A stretch of DNA of 64,000 nucleotides from Mucilaginibacter mallensis (GTDB lineage Bacteria; Bacteroidota; Bacteroidia; Sphingobacteriales; Sphingobacteriaceae). Positions 10,039 through 19,032 of the stretch are shown piece by piece. Below the pieces are notes generated by a model. It had not been told where the DNA came from. It saw only the letters and a program-made list of their open reading frames with translations, and made no database searches. The translations under genes were made by a program, and so were the position numbers. Within the stretch, counting starts at the first letter, position 1. Every line of letters begins with the position of its first letter. The DNA lies in contig NZ_LT629740.1 of assembly GCF_900105165.1 (NCBI RefSeq), positions 868,001 to 932,000 on the forward strand. Reading direction: 5' to 3'.

Positions 10039-10773
10039 ATGAAGCTTCTTCTCACATCAAGCGGCATTAGCAACACGAGCATTAAGAATGCGCTGGTCGA
10101 CCTTTTGGGCAAACCCATCGCCGAATCTAATGCACTCTTTATTCCGACGGCGATATACCCGTTCCCTTATGGCGCTCGTTATGCATGGAATCCAATCAGT
10201 GGGCAAAGCCAATCCCCCTTCTGTCAGTTGGGTTGGAAGTCTATGGGACTGCTGGAACTCACTGCGCTCCCCAGTATCGAAAAAGATGTTTGGCTCCCTG
10301 CGGTACAGGATGCTGACGCATTGCTGGTTTGGGGAGGCGATCCCTTGTACCTGAGCTACTGGCTGCAACAGTCGGGATTGGCAGACCTTTTGCCATCGCT
10401 GCTACACAAGATGGTGTATGTGGGCGTGAGCGCCGGAAGCATGGCGGTGAGTTCCACCTTCGGAGAGACTTATAGCAATCCTCGCGGTGGAAGTGGCACG
10501 CCGCTGATGTCGCAAAGTATTTTATTCTCTACTCCTCAGGGAGAAATAAGCAGAACATTCGTTATGGCCCGGGGAGCAGGATTGGTTGATTTTGCGTTGA
10601 TTCCGCACCTGAATAATGAGAACCATCCGGACGCTTCCATGGCTAACGCGGAAAAATGGGCTGCAATGCTGCCGGTACCGGTGTATGCTATTGATGATCA
10701 GACTGCTATTAAAGTGGTCGGCGGCATTGTTGAAATTGTCTCCGAAGGGCATTGGAGATTGTTTACACCTTAA
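10039..10773 (+). CDS. Peptidase S51 (dipeptidase E-like)
   Basis: A 244-residue cytoplasmic serine peptidase of family S51, which splits Asp-dipeptides or cyanophycin-type peptides. The nucleophile elbow is GVSAGS (Ser around residue 135), preceded by LLVWGGDPLYLSYWL. A conserved His lies in ALIPHLNNENH, and YAIDDQTAI near the end matches the family. I chose ATG 10039 rather than 10003 because the protein then opens with MKLLLTSSGI, the normal family start. The gene looks more GC-rich than its flanks and borders a gene-fragment scar, so it may have been acquired; that is an inference. Confidence 0.85.
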   Translation: MKLLLTSSGISNTSIKNALVDLLGKPIAESNALFIPTAIYPFPYGARYAWNPISGQSQSPFCQLGWKSMGLLELTALPSIEKDVWLPAVQDADALLVWGGDPLYLSYWLQQSGLADLLPSLLHKMVYVGVSAGSMAVSSTFGETYSNPRGGSGTPLMSQSILFSTPQGEISRTFVMARGAGLVDFALIPHLNNENHPDASMANAEKWAAMLPVPVYAIDDQTAIKVVGGIVEIVSEGHWRLFTP

Positions 10774-10818
10774 TGCCGAAAGATTCGTTAGGCAAACATC
10801 AGCTATAGGCTGAATAAT

Positions 10819-10925
10819 TTATTCAAAATCCCACCAGTCTACGTTCTTGGGCGGATCACCCAAAGTATAAGGCTCCCCTATACGTGGAACGTTTAGCTGG
10901 ATACCTAGCTTTTCAGCAGCGGGCA
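10819..10925 (-). pseudogene. C-terminal remnant of a metallo-hydrolase-like gene
   Basis: On the minus strand one frame reads AAEKLGIQLNVPRIGEPYTL, continues with GDPPKNVDWWDFE and stops at 10819-10821. This resembles the C-terminus of UlaG-like MBL-fold hydrolases of Bacteroidetes. The upstream part of the gene is missing and abuts the fragment at 10922. The family call comes from a short tail, so it is tentative; that it is a gene remnant is more secure. Confidence 0.5.
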
Positions 10926-11007
10926 AGCTACCCGGCGGGCGTAATTTACCTGTTGAAAGAAATTCATGAATAGTTAAGTCATTGGGTTTGACCCCAGGCT
11001 AATACCA
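10922..11007 (+). pseudogene. 3'-end fragment of a sensor gene, copy of 22401-22485
   Basis: These 86 bases are about 90% identical to the last 17 codons, stop codon and downstream sequence of the truncated sensor gene ending at 22452. The reading frame ASYPAGVIYLLKEIHE plus stop (10971-10973) is intact. Nothing of the upstream sensor is present. It is a recombination scar or a copy left by a lost paralogue. Confidence 0.75.
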
Positions 11008-11009
11008 CG

Positions 11010-11050
11010 AACATTCGCAAGTTGCTAAGCACTTGCGAATGTTTTGATTT
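11010..11050 (+). terminator. Strong hairpin with T-rich tail
   Basis: A perfect 13-base stem (AACATTCGCAAGT with ACTTGCGAATGTT) around an 8-base loop, followed on the plus strand by TTTGATTTT. It lies between the scar and the 3' end of the HEPN gene, so it may stop transcription from either side. Confidence 0.6.
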
Positions 11051-11065
11051 TATAAAAATATAAAA

Positions 11066-11653
11066 TCAAAATCCAACCTGCTTGTTCCAGTCATTAATAT
11101 ATTGTTCAATACGCCGAAATTCAGACGGTAGCAATAATCTATTATGAGCTACATAGTTTCTTGCTTTTTCTAATTCATCCATTCTTTGTTTAAGCCAATG
11201 TTGAGTTGGTATTAGATCAGAAAAATCCAACCAATTTTGAATTATAATATCAGATAGATGTCCGAATTCTATAAACTCAATCAATTCTGTATTGTCACCT
11301 TCTAACCAAGAATTGTCTTTGGTAGCTTGTTGTCTTTTTTGAGCAAATTCTTTGACATTTTTTGGTGCACCTTTTTCCCACCAGTCTGTGTCGAACTTCT
11401 CTTTCAATCTTTCTTTGATTAAATCACGAACGGAATTTTCAAAGCAATTAATCAACGCGTAAATTCTGGACATTCGAAGCCCTTCATTACGTATAGGAAT
11501 AGAAAATGGGGATAAAGTTTCTTCCATTAAAACTTTTTCTACATGCTCGTTATCAGCACCAATTCTTATACCGGCACTCTTGAATTGCTCCGCCTCAGCT
11601 TCAAACATTAATGCTCGGAACATCCATTCTCTTATGTTCGGTTTATCATTCAT
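11066..11653 (-). CDS. Swt1-type HEPN-domain protein, probable RNase toxin/effector
   Basis: A 195-residue soluble helical protein. Near the C-terminus ARNYVAHNRLLL contains the R-x4-H motif that forms the active site of HEPN ribonucleases; the arrangement (IYALINCFENSVRDLI early, long helix before the motif) resembles the Swt1-family HEPN domain. HEPN proteins commonly act as toxins or anti-phage effectors. Its start overlaps the end of the DUF5343 gene by 8 bases, so the two are translationally coupled and probably work together. The toxin role is inferred from the family and the pairing. Confidence 0.7.
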   Translation of the reverse strand: MNDKPNIREWMFRALMFEAEAEQFKSAGIRIGADNEHVEKVLMEETLSPFSIPIRNEGLRMSRIYALINCFENSVRDLIKERLKEKFDTDWWEKGAPKNVKEFAQKRQQATKDNSWLEGDNTELIEFIEFGHLSDIIIQNWLDFSDLIPTQHWLKQRMDELEKARNYVAHNRLLLPSEFRRIEQYINDWNKQVGF

Positions 11654-12293
11654 TTAATAAATGTTCTCTTAATGATTTAAATATCGCATTATAAACTTCA
11701 ATATCTTTTGTAGATGGAAGATGAATTTCTATATTATATCTTAGATTAGGAACAATGGGAAATGTGCCATTAAACCCATTGTTATTTGTTTGCTGAGGAT
11801 TTTCTGCACCTGCTTCAGGGTGCTCGCCTTCTGTTTTCGTCTTGTCAACGTCTTTTTTTGTAGAAGGCTTATTTGTTCCTGCAATGTCTGCAATGCTTAA
11901 AAGGCTAAGAAACGTATTAGCCATATAACCAGCAACTTGGTCGCTGACATTGTGAGTGGATTTAAATAAGCCGGTTATAGCAGGCCTATCTGATTGTGAC
12001 GGTTTTTCGTTTATATGAAATATTTCAGAATAAGCATCTTTTAACGCTTCTCCTAAAACTTTACTGGATTTTGATGTATTCCTATAATCATGATATCGTT
12101 GTGTTGGGCCTCCATTTTCAGAAATAAATCCAAGATCTTTGAGAAGCCCCAATACAGCTCTATCATTGCTGCTTGCAAAACCTATCTTTTTTAAATGCTC
12201 CGTAGTAAACTTATCCGGTGCTGTACCTTCAATAATCTTTTTCATTATCGCAGGTAAATTTTTTACACTGTTTAGATATTTTTTTGATAACAT
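11646..12293 (-). CDS. DUF5343-family protein paired with HEPN
   Basis: A 215-residue protein. The N-terminal 150 residues match DUF5343, a winged-helix-like domain: YLNSVKNLPAIMKKIIEGTAPDKFT, then LKDLGFISENGGPTQRYHDYRN and a helical part with VAGYMANTFLSLLSIADI. A low-complexity charged linker (about 155-180) follows, then a short beta/alpha tail NLRYNIEIHLPS...IFKSLREHLL, a segment that recurs at the ends of such proteins. It is the first gene of the pair and could be a sensor, inhibitor or antitoxin for the HEPN protein. No experimental role is known to me. Confidence 0.75.
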   Translation of the reverse strand: MLSKKYLNSVKNLPAIMKKIIEGTAPDKFTTEHLKKIGFASSNDRAVLGLLKDLGFISENGGPTQRYHDYRNTSKSSKVLGEALKDAYSEIFHINEKPSQSDRPAITGLFKSTHNVSDQVAGYMANTFLSLLSIADIAGTNKPSTKKDVDKTKTEGEHPEAGAENPQQTNNNGFNGTFPIVPNLRYNIEIHLPSTKDIEVYNAIFKSLREHLLNE

Positions 12294-12482
12294 AATGTGA
12301 TGGTTTTAGGTTATTAAGAATTCTGAATCAATTGGTTATAGTAAATGAAAAGGGCGTTTGATAAAAATACAGTTTTTCATTATTGTAGGTGGAATTATTT
12401 TCAATGAAATATCCTTCTGCCGAATAAGCCCATTAATATAAATCCAAATCAGCCAAGAAATAGTTCGAGGTTTGCACAATAA

Positions 12483-12528
12483 CCAACACAAAAGCCCTCA
12501 GATTAATTTCTGAAGGCTTTTGTGTTGG
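12483..12528. terminator. Long bidirectional terminator hairpin
   Basis: Arms of 19 bases (CCAACACAAAAGCC... with ...GGCTTTTGTGTTGG) pair with one mismatch around an 8-base AT loop. It follows the efflux operon on the minus strand. Confidence 0.7.
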
Positions 12529-12531
12529 TGT

Positions 12532-12578
12532 AGTCGGAGACTATGGGCATTAGTCCGATTTAGAAATCGGACAGCGGG
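12532..12578. repeat. Palindromic dispersed repeat, copy A
   Basis: Conserved frame AGTCGGAGACTA ... AGCGGG enclosing the stem GTCCGATTT / AAATCGGAC. It sits 7 bases from the end of the efflux outer-membrane gene. Related copies lie at 22486, 25942 and 28144. Confidence 0.75.
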
Positions 12579-12584
12579 ATTACG

Positions 12585-13982
12585 TTATCTCCAACCTCCG
12601 CCTAAGTCGGTATATAAATTAACAATAGCCTGCAATTGTTGTAATTTATCACTTACGCTGGCCAATTGTGCTGCTAACAAACTCTGTTCAGAGGTTAAAA
12701 CATCGGTATAGTTTGTGGCTGAACTATAGGTTAACAGTTGTTTAGTGTAATCCACCGATTTTTCCAATGCATCGAGTTCTTTCTTCCTTAAATCTACTTT
12801 CTTTAATGCTTGTTTATAAGAAAATAAATCATTTGCCACTTCCTGTCCGGCCGTTAAAATACTTTGTTGATAAGTGTTAAAGGCTTCCAGTTGCTGAGCT
12901 TTTGCTATACGGTAACGTGCCTTGTTTTGTCCCTGGTTGAATATGGGCTGCGTTAACCCGCCAACCAAATTGTAGAAGATGGAGTTGTTGAACAGATCTT
13001 TCAATTGCAATGTTGATAAGCCACCTTCAGCCGTTATGGTAAGCGTTGGATAAAAATAGGAATGAGCAACATTGGTGTTCTCAAAAGCCGCCATAAAAGC
13101 AAATTCAGATTGCTGTATATCAGGCCTGTTCTTTAATAATTGTGTTGAAAGCCCTGTATTGAGTGTTTCAACAGGTGTTTGCTCTTCCATGGTCAGCCGT
13201 TTGATTGGCCCCGGCCCGCGACCGAGCAAAATACATAATGCATTCTCTGTTTGTCTTATACTCGTTTCCAGATCAGGAATAGTGATCTCGGCAGCATATC
13301 TGTTTGCTTCGCTTTGCACTACAGCTGCGCCGGTAACCACATTTGCCTTTAGTAACGACTTATTAGTCTCTACATCCTGAATATTGTTTTTTACGGTTTG
13401 CCGGGTGATAGCTAACTGCTGATCATAAGATAAAAGTGTATAATAATCGTTGGCAATATTGGCTACGAGTGCCGTTTGCACAGCGCGTTTTGATGCATCA
13501 CTTTCCAAAAAATTAGCGATAGCCTGCCGCTTTAAACTACTGAGCTGGCCCCATACATTAACCGTCCAGCTGGCGCTCAGGTTAGCCTGGTAGGTAGTTG
13601 TATTCAAATCGATACCCAATCCGGCTGGGAACGACTGTGCCGCCTGAGATGATTTAGCTTTAGTAACCGTTGCGCCTGCACTTAGCGTTGGAAAATAAGC
13701 GGCCTTGCTCTCTTTCAACGAGGCATTGGCTTCTGCTATTTTTAGTATAGCGGTTTGCAGGTTAAGGTTATGATCAATCCCTTCCTGTATCAGGTTTTGC
13801 AATACCGTATCTGCAAATAACGACCGCCATGGCAGATTTGCTATAGAGTTGGTATCTGCCTGCGTGCTGTCGCGATATAAATTTTCCGCAGTTACATTTG
13901 GCCGTTTATAATGCTGCGACACATTACAGGATGCCATAATGATCAATCCTGTCAGGGTTAATAAAAAATATCTTGTTTTCAT
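12585..13982 (-). CDS. RND efflux outer-membrane factor (OprM/NodT type lipoprotein)
   Basis: A 465-residue TolC-like outer-membrane channel protein with lipobox Cys19 (IMASC). Two OEP repeats are visible: about 60-245, with NLQTAILKIAEANASLKESKAAYFP, and about 265-460, with LLKNRPDIQQSEFAFMAAFENTNVAHSYFYPTL, the family's hallmark. GLTQPIFNQGQNKARYRIAKAQ fits the coiled hairpin. It is the last gene of the operon, starting 23 bases after the pump, and completes the tripartite exporter. Confidence 0.93.
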   Translation of the reverse strand: MKTRYFLLTLTGLIIMASCNVSQHYKRPNVTAENLYRDSTQADTNSIANLPWRSLFADTVLQNLIQEGIDHNLNLQTAILKIAEANASLKESKAAYFPTLSAGATVTKAKSSQAAQSFPAGLGIDLNTTTYQANLSASWTVNVWGQLSSLKRQAIANFLESDASKRAVQTALVANIANDYYTLLSYDQQLAITRQTVKNNIQDVETNKSLLKANVVTGAAVVQSEANRYAAEITIPDLETSIRQTENALCILLGRGPGPIKRLTMEEQTPVETLNTGLSTQLLKNRPDIQQSEFAFMAAFENTNVAHSYFYPTLTITAEGGLSTLQLKDLFNNSIFYNLVGGLTQPIFNQGQNKARYRIAKAQQLEAFNTYQQSILTAGQEVANDLFSYKQALKKVDLRKKELDALEKSVDYTKQLLTYSSATNYTDVLTSEQSLLAAQLASVSDKLQQLQAIVNLYTDLGGGWR

Positions 13983-14005
13983 TTGATTGAACTTAAGCTT
14001 AAAAT

Positions 14006-17000
14006 TTAGTTGACTATCGGCTCCGCAGGCTGAACATCGGGTTTGCCGCTGATCCTTTCCTGTAATCCCTGGAAAACGATGAATAATATAGGGATCACGA
14101 AAACGCCGAACAGCGTACCAATGAGCATGCCACCCACCGCGCCTGTACCGATTGATTTGTTACCCACCGCACCTGCGCCTGTTGACAGCATTAACGGAAG
14201 CAGGCCCAGGATAAACGCAAATGAGGTCATCAGGATGGGGCGCAGCCTTGCGGTTGCACCTTCAATAGCAGCATCTATCAGCGTCAGGCCATGTCGCCTG
14301 CGGGTTACTGCAAATTCAACAATCAGGATGGCATTTTTGGCTAACAAGCCGATGAGCATGATAAGTGTGATCTGTAAATAGATGTTATTTTCGACGCCAA
14401 ATATTTTCGCGAATATGAAGGCCCCGGCCAAGCCCACGGGCAGCGATAATAGAACCGCAAATGGCAGTATGTAGCTTTCATATTGTGCGCTAAGCAGGAA
14501 ATAAACGAAAATAAGACAAAGTATAAATATGTAAATACTTTGACTGCCGCCTGCAATCTCTTCCCGGGTAATACCGGCGTATTCAAAGCCGTAGCCTACA
14601 GGTAGCGTTTGCGCGGCCACCTCATTAATAGCCTTAATGGCATCGCCTGAGCTATAACCAGCATTTGGTGCGCCCTGTATATCAATAGAAGTGTACAGGT
14701 TGAACCTGTTGATGGATTGCGGGCCATATACCTTGGTAAGTGTTACAAACTCCGAAATGGGAGCCATAGCGCTGGTACTGTCGCTTCGCACATAAATATC
14801 ATTTAAGCTTGCTGTATTGCTACGATAGTTGGCATCAGCCTGCATCATTACACGGTATTGTTTTCCAAATTCGTTGAAATTTGAAGCATATACACCACCA
14901 TAATAACCTTGCAGTGTACTCAATACTGAGTTAACAGTTACACCCGCCTGGTGGCATTTGGCCACATTAACATTGATCATGTATTGCGGAAATTTGGTGT
15001 TGAACGAGGTAGTAGCATATTGAATTTCCTTGCGTTTGGCAAGTTCAGCCAGGAATTTAGTGCTCACATCATTGAATTTATTGATATCGCCACCGGTTTT
15101 GTCCTGTAGCTGGAACTCAAATCCGCTATTGATACCGAAGCCTTGTAAAGTAGGTGGCGCAAAAAATATGACCTCGGCATTTTTAATGCCTGCCGTCATA
15201 CCGAAAAGCTGCCCGGTAACGCTGTTTATATCCTCACCCTTGCCGGTACGCTTGTCCCATGGTTTTAACTTAATTACCACCATAGCATATGAGCCGCCGG
15301 ATCCGGCAATAAAGCTTTGCCCGGTAATGGTTAGGGTTGATTCTACTTCAGGCAACTTTTTGATGATATCTTCAACCTGTTTGGCAACTACCGTGCTTCG
15401 TTCAAGCGATGAACCTACAGGTAAGCTGATGTTGGCGAACAATACTCCCTGGTCCTCATTCGGCACAAAACCGGTTGCAGTGGTTTTTATAAGGAAGTAG
15501 AAAATGCCGGCAAAAATTAAAATGATCAATCCGGCGAGCCATTTTTTCCCGGTAAGAAAATGCACCGAACGTTTGTATTTTCCGGTTACCGATTCAAATC
15601 CAACATTAAAAGCAGCATAAAATCTTTGAATTAAGCTGGAATTCTTATGCTCACCTTCGGGATGCGGTTTTAAGAACAGGGCGCAAAGCGCCGGGCTCAA
15701 AGTTAACGCGTTAACCGCCGAAATGATAATGGCAATGGCCAGTGTTAAACCAAATTGCTTATAAAATACACCTGACGAACCGGAGATGAACGATACCGGG
15801 ATGAACACCGCGGCCATTACCAGGGTAATAGAAACAATGGCCCCGCTAATATCGCGCATAGCGCTTATGGATGCTTCTTTGCCCGATTTGGCGCCCTGGT
15901 CGAGCTTGGCGTGTACCGCCTCGACGACGACGATCGCGTCATCAACCACAATACCAATGGCCAATACCATTGCAAACAGCGTTAGTAAGTTAATGGTAAA
16001 ACCAAATAAGTTAAGGAAGAAGAACGTACCAATGATTGCCACAGGAACAGCGATTGCTGGAATTAACGTTGAACGGAAATCCTGTAGGAATACAAATACC
16101 ACGATAAATACCAGGATGAACGCCTCTACCAGTGTATGAATAACTTTGGCTATGGATTCATCCAAAAAGTCGTTGGCATTTAGCAACGAAGTATACTTTA
16201 CGCCCGGCGGAAAAGATTTTGAAGCGCCGGCGATGGTTGCCTCGCATTGTTGGATCAATGAGTGTGCATTGGAACCGGCCACCTGAGATATAGCTATACC
16301 AACTGATGGATTACCATCGGTAGTCGTAAAACCACTGTAATCGAGTGAACCCAATTCAATGCGGGCCACATCCTTTAACAGCAAAGTTTGCCCGCTACTG
16401 GTTGATTTGATAACAATGTTTTCAAAGTTGGCCACAGATTTTAAACGCCCTTTGTACTTTAGTGTATATTGGTAGGATTGATTACTGTTTTCACCAACCT
16501 TTCCGGGCGCTGCGTCAACGTTTTGTTCTGCAAGAGCGGCGTTTATATCATCGGGTATCAAATGATAGGCTGCCATAACGCTTGGCTTCAACCAAATACG
16601 CATAGAGTAATCCTTGCTACCAAAAGCGGAAGCATCGCCTACACCGTTTATACGTTTAATTTGCGGCAGCAAATTGATATTAGCATAGTTCTGCAAAAAA
16701 GTTTGATCGTATGACTTATTAGTGCTTGACAATGAAAAGATCATGATGTCACTGCTCTGTTGTTTCTGTGTGGTTACACCTGACTGGGTAACTTCAGCAG
16801 GCAACAGGGGTGCAGCCTTCGAAACGCGGTTCTGCACGTTTACAGCAGCAATATCCGGATTAGTGCCCAAAGCAAAATAAATGGTAATGGTTGCGCTACC
16901 GTCATCAGCTGCGGTCGAGGTCATGTAGGTCATGCCTTCCACACCGTTAATCTGCTCTTCCAAAGGAACGATTACGCTGGTCAATACCACATCGGCGTTA

Positions 17001-17155
17001 GCACCGGAGTAGGCCGCAGACACCACTACAGTAGGTGGTGCGATGTCTGGATATTGGGTTATCGGCAGCTCTATCAGCCCAATAAGGCCCAAAATAACCA
17101 GTATAACCGATATTACGGTAGATAATACCGGCCTTTCAATGAATGTCTTTATCAT
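14006..17155 (-). CDS. RND (HAE1/AcrB-type) efflux pump
   Basis: A 1049-residue proton-driven inner-membrane exporter of hydrophobic/amphiphilic compounds. It begins MIKTFIERPVLSTVISVILVILGL, usual for HAE1 pumps. Proton-relay residues are present: the Asp pair in TM4 (GIVVDDAIVVVEA, near 405) and Lys in TM10 (LLAKNAILIVEF). Two periplasmic porter blocks and twelve membrane helices fit the length. It starts 4 bases after the adaptor stop. Control is probably by the TetR repressor at 18413. Confidence 0.95.
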   Translation of the reverse strand: MIKTFIERPVLSTVISVILVILGLIGLIELPITQYPDIAPPTVVVSAAYSGANADVVLTSVIVPLEEQINGVEGMTYMTSTAADDGSATITIYFALGTNPDIAAVNVQNRVSKAAPLLPAEVTQSGVTTQKQQSSDIMIFSLSSTNKSYDQTFLQNYANINLLPQIKRINGVGDASAFGSKDYSMRIWLKPSVMAAYHLIPDDINAALAEQNVDAAPGKVGENSNQSYQYTLKYKGRLKSVANFENIVIKSTSSGQTLLLKDVARIELGSLDYSGFTTTDGNPSVGIAISQVAGSNAHSLIQQCEATIAGASKSFPPGVKYTSLLNANDFLDESIAKVIHTLVEAFILVFIVVFVFLQDFRSTLIPAIAVPVAIIGTFFFLNLFGFTINLLTLFAMVLAIGIVVDDAIVVVEAVHAKLDQGAKSGKEASISAMRDISGAIVSITLVMAAVFIPVSFISGSSGVFYKQFGLTLAIAIIISAVNALTLSPALCALFLKPHPEGEHKNSSLIQRFYAAFNVGFESVTGKYKRSVHFLTGKKWLAGLIILIFAGIFYFLIKTTATGFVPNEDQGVLFANISLPVGSSLERSTVVAKQVEDIIKKLPEVESTLTITGQSFIAGSGGSYAMVVIKLKPWDKRTGKGEDINSVTGQLFGMTAGIKNAEVIFFAPPTLQGFGINSGFEFQLQDKTGGDINKFNDVSTKFLAELAKRKEIQYATTSFNTKFPQYMINVNVAKCHQAGVTVNSVLSTLQGYYGGVYASNFNEFGKQYRVMMQADANYRSNTASLNDIYVRSDSTSAMAPISEFVTLTKVYGPQSINRFNLYTSIDIQGAPNAGYSSGDAIKAINEVAAQTLPVGYGFEYAGITREEIAGGSQSIYIFILCLIFVYFLLSAQYESYILPFAVLLSLPVGLAGAFIFAKIFGVENNIYLQITLIMLIGLLAKNAILIVEFAVTRRRHGLTLIDAAIEGATARLRPILMTSFAFILGLLPLMLSTGAGAVGNKSIGTGAVGGMLIGTLFGVFVIPILFIVFQGLQERISGKPDVQPAEPIVN

Positions 17156-17159
17156 CTTT

Positions 17160-18344
17160 TTAGTTTTTTAGATCCTGGTAAACCTTGTCAGCACTCATGG
17201 ATTGTGGCGTAATTTTGGTGGAATCCTTTAGTGAGATGGTACCATCATAAACTATCTTATCACCCGCTTTTATGCCACCGGTAACTACATAATACTGTCC
17301 TGCGGTTAGTTCCATGATATCTACTTCCTGGTTCTTCACCAGGTTATTTTGATCGAGCACATACACAAAGTATTTACCCTGTAATTCGTATGCGGATTTT
17401 TGAGGAATCAAAATAGCCGCGGTTAATGCCTGTGGGATATCTACAGTTCCGGAGCTGCCGCTTCTTAACAAGTGCAGTGGATTGGGAAAGCCTGCCCGAA
17501 AGCTTGCCGAACCGGTACTGGTATTCAATACACCGCTAATTGTCTCTAAACGCCCTTTTTCGGGATATGCTGAACCATCGGCCAGTGCTAAATTTACATC
17601 CGGCGTATTTTTCAGCTTTTCATCCAAAGTGCTGCCTTTTACCGAGCGGGAAAAATCCAGCAGTTGTTTTTCATTTAGTGAAAAATAGGCATATACTTTG
17701 CCAATATTGGCTACAGTAGTTAAAGGGCTTGCAGTTGCACTGGTGATCAGGCTGCCTAAACGATAAGGTATTGAGCCCACAACACCATTTACCGGGCTGG
17801 TAACATATGTATAACCCAGGTTTACCTTGGCAGTGGCCAAAGCAGTTTGGGCCTGTGCCAATGCGGCTTTTTTTGTATCGAGGGTGTTTTGATCTGTTTG
17901 CAGTTCGTATTCGGAGATGATGCCTTTTTCAACCAGCGGCTTGGTTTTATTTACCGCTATTTCTGCTGAGTTGATATCTGCCTTTGCGCTGTTAATTGCT
18001 GCTATGGAATTAATAACAGTTTGCTCATACTCAGGTGCGCTGAGTTTGAACAATAGTTGTCCTTTTTTAACTACCGAGCCTTCATCAACATATATTTTTT
18101 CAATATAGCCATCCACTTTGGGGCGGATATCTATTGTTTGCTCACCCTGCATTACTGCAGGATAGCTGGTGTGCAGCGTAGCAGGTTGCGCTGTAACGGT
18201 AAATACCTCGTAGGTTGCTGGTGGTTGCTGTGCGCCCCCATTTGGATTAGCGCTGCCGCCGCAGGAGCTTAAAGCAATGATCATCGCGCTAATCATAGCT
18301 AGTCCGGCACTGGTTTTCTTCATTTTATAAGGCATCATTTTCAT
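17160..18344 (-). CDS. RND efflux periplasmic adaptor (membrane fusion protein)
   Basis: A 394-residue lipoprotein adaptor with Cys28 in LSSC. It contains the lipoyl/barrel-sandwich halves (DGYIEKIYVDEGSVVKKGQLLFKL and the matching half GYTYVTSPVNGVVG), a coiled-coil hairpin between them (about 110-175), and the C-terminal beta-barrel/MP domains. First gene of the operon. An internal ATG at 18323 (MKKTSAGLAM) gives a more usual signal peptide and is an equally possible start. Confidence 0.93.
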   Translation of the reverse strand: MKMMPYKMKKTSAGLAMISAMIIALSSCGGSANPNGGAQQPPATYEVFTVTAQPATLHTSYPAVMQGEQTIDIRPKVDGYIEKIYVDEGSVVKKGQLLFKLSAPEYEQTVINSIAAINSAKADINSAEIAVNKTKPLVEKGIISEYELQTDQNTLDTKKAALAQAQTALATAKVNLGYTYVTSPVNGVVGSIPYRLGSLITSATASPLTTVANIGKVYAYFSLNEKQLLDFSRSVKGSTLDEKLKNTPDVNLALADGSAYPEKGRLETISGVLNTSTGSASFRAGFPNPLHLLRSGSSGTVDIPQALTAAILIPQKSAYELQGKYFVYVLDQNNLVKNQEVDIMELTAGQYYVVTGGIKAGDKIVYDGTISLKDSTKITPQSMSADKVYQDLKN

Positions 18345-18378
18345 GTAGTTTCTAGTTTGATTTGTTATTGACGTTTAT

Positions 18379-18396
18379 GTTTGACGGCTATGTCAG
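18379..18396. promoter_or_regulatory. Candidate TetR operator upstream of efflux operon
   Basis: GTTTGACGGCTATGTCAG contains the inverted repeat TGAC-N6-GTCA. A near-identical site lies just upstream of the tetR start codon (19015-19032), 14 of 18 bases matching. It lies 35 bases before the adaptor ATG. Confidence 0.65.
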
Positions 18397-18412
18397 TATT
18401 ATCTCAAAAAAA

Positions 18413-19000
18413 TCAGTTGAATAGAATATCGATTATCATATTCTTTCTTTCCTGCATCAGTTTTTCAAAGTTTGTATCGTTAAGTTCAAGCATCTGCTCA
18501 AATAGCCGCCGGGTTAATAACGGATAGGCAACCAGGGATAATATATTGATCATGAAATTAATAGGCAACACCTTCTTGATCTCACCACTATCAGATGCCA
18601 GTTTTATCTCCTTTAAAAATTGCTGCATACCCGGTGATGGATCCCTGGCAGGGAAGCTAAATCCATTGGCGTTTATTTCGCTTATTAAAAAGGATTCTTT
18701 ATAAGGATACTTCGTTAACTCGGTAGTAAACATATCAATAAAGGTAATCACCTTTTTCTTGAAAGGCATATCTGCACCCAATACCTCGTTCATTTTAGCG
18801 CCGGTATCGGCCATAGCTTCCCGAAATACTTGTTGAAAAAGAATGTCCTTAGACCGGAAATAATAATTGATGACAGTTCTGCTAACCCCCGCGGCCTCTG
18901 CAATATCCTGGGTAGTCGCATTAAATTTTCCTTCAGCAAAGAAAATCTGTTTTGCGGTATCCTTAATTATCTGCTCAGTGCCGGTGTCTCTAACTGCCAT
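18413..19000 (-). CDS. TetR-family repressor of the efflux operon
   Basis: A 195-residue one-component regulator. The N-terminal HTH (about 8-55: IIKDTAKQIFFAEGKFNATTQDIAEAAGVSRTVINYYFRSKDILF) is typical TetR; the C-terminal helical domain would bind a ligand, probably a pump substrate. I chose the ATG at 19000 because the protein then starts MAVRDTGTEQ immediately before the HTH; the ATG at 19036 would overlap the candidate operator. It lies upstream of the pump operon in the same direction, with matching palindromes in front of both, suggesting repression of the pump and autorepression. Confidence 0.9.
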   Translation of the reverse strand: MAVRDTGTEQIIKDTAKQIFFAEGKFNATTQDIAEAAGVSRTVINYYFRSKDILFQQVFREAMADTGAKMNEVLGADMPFKKKVITFIDMFTTELTKYPYKESFLISEINANGFSFPARDPSPGMQQFLKEIKLASDSGEIKKVLPINFMINILSLVAYPLLTRRLFEQMLELNDTNFEKLMQERKNMIIDILFN

Positions 19001-19014
19001 GTTTAAACTAAAAT

Positions 19015-19032
19015 GTTTGACGCTTGTGTCAG
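19015..19032. promoter_or_regulatory. Candidate TetR operator upstream of tetR
   Basis: GTTTGACGCTTGTGTCAG, inverted repeat TGAC-N6-GTCA, 15 bases upstream of the tetR start. It matches the site at 18379-18396. Confidence 0.65.

Noticed and set aside
13072-13380. Plus-strand ORFs opposite the efflux genes, here and at 14043-14381 and 15030-15500
   Set aside because: They are reverse-strand shadows of long, well-supported RND genes with low-complexity translations.
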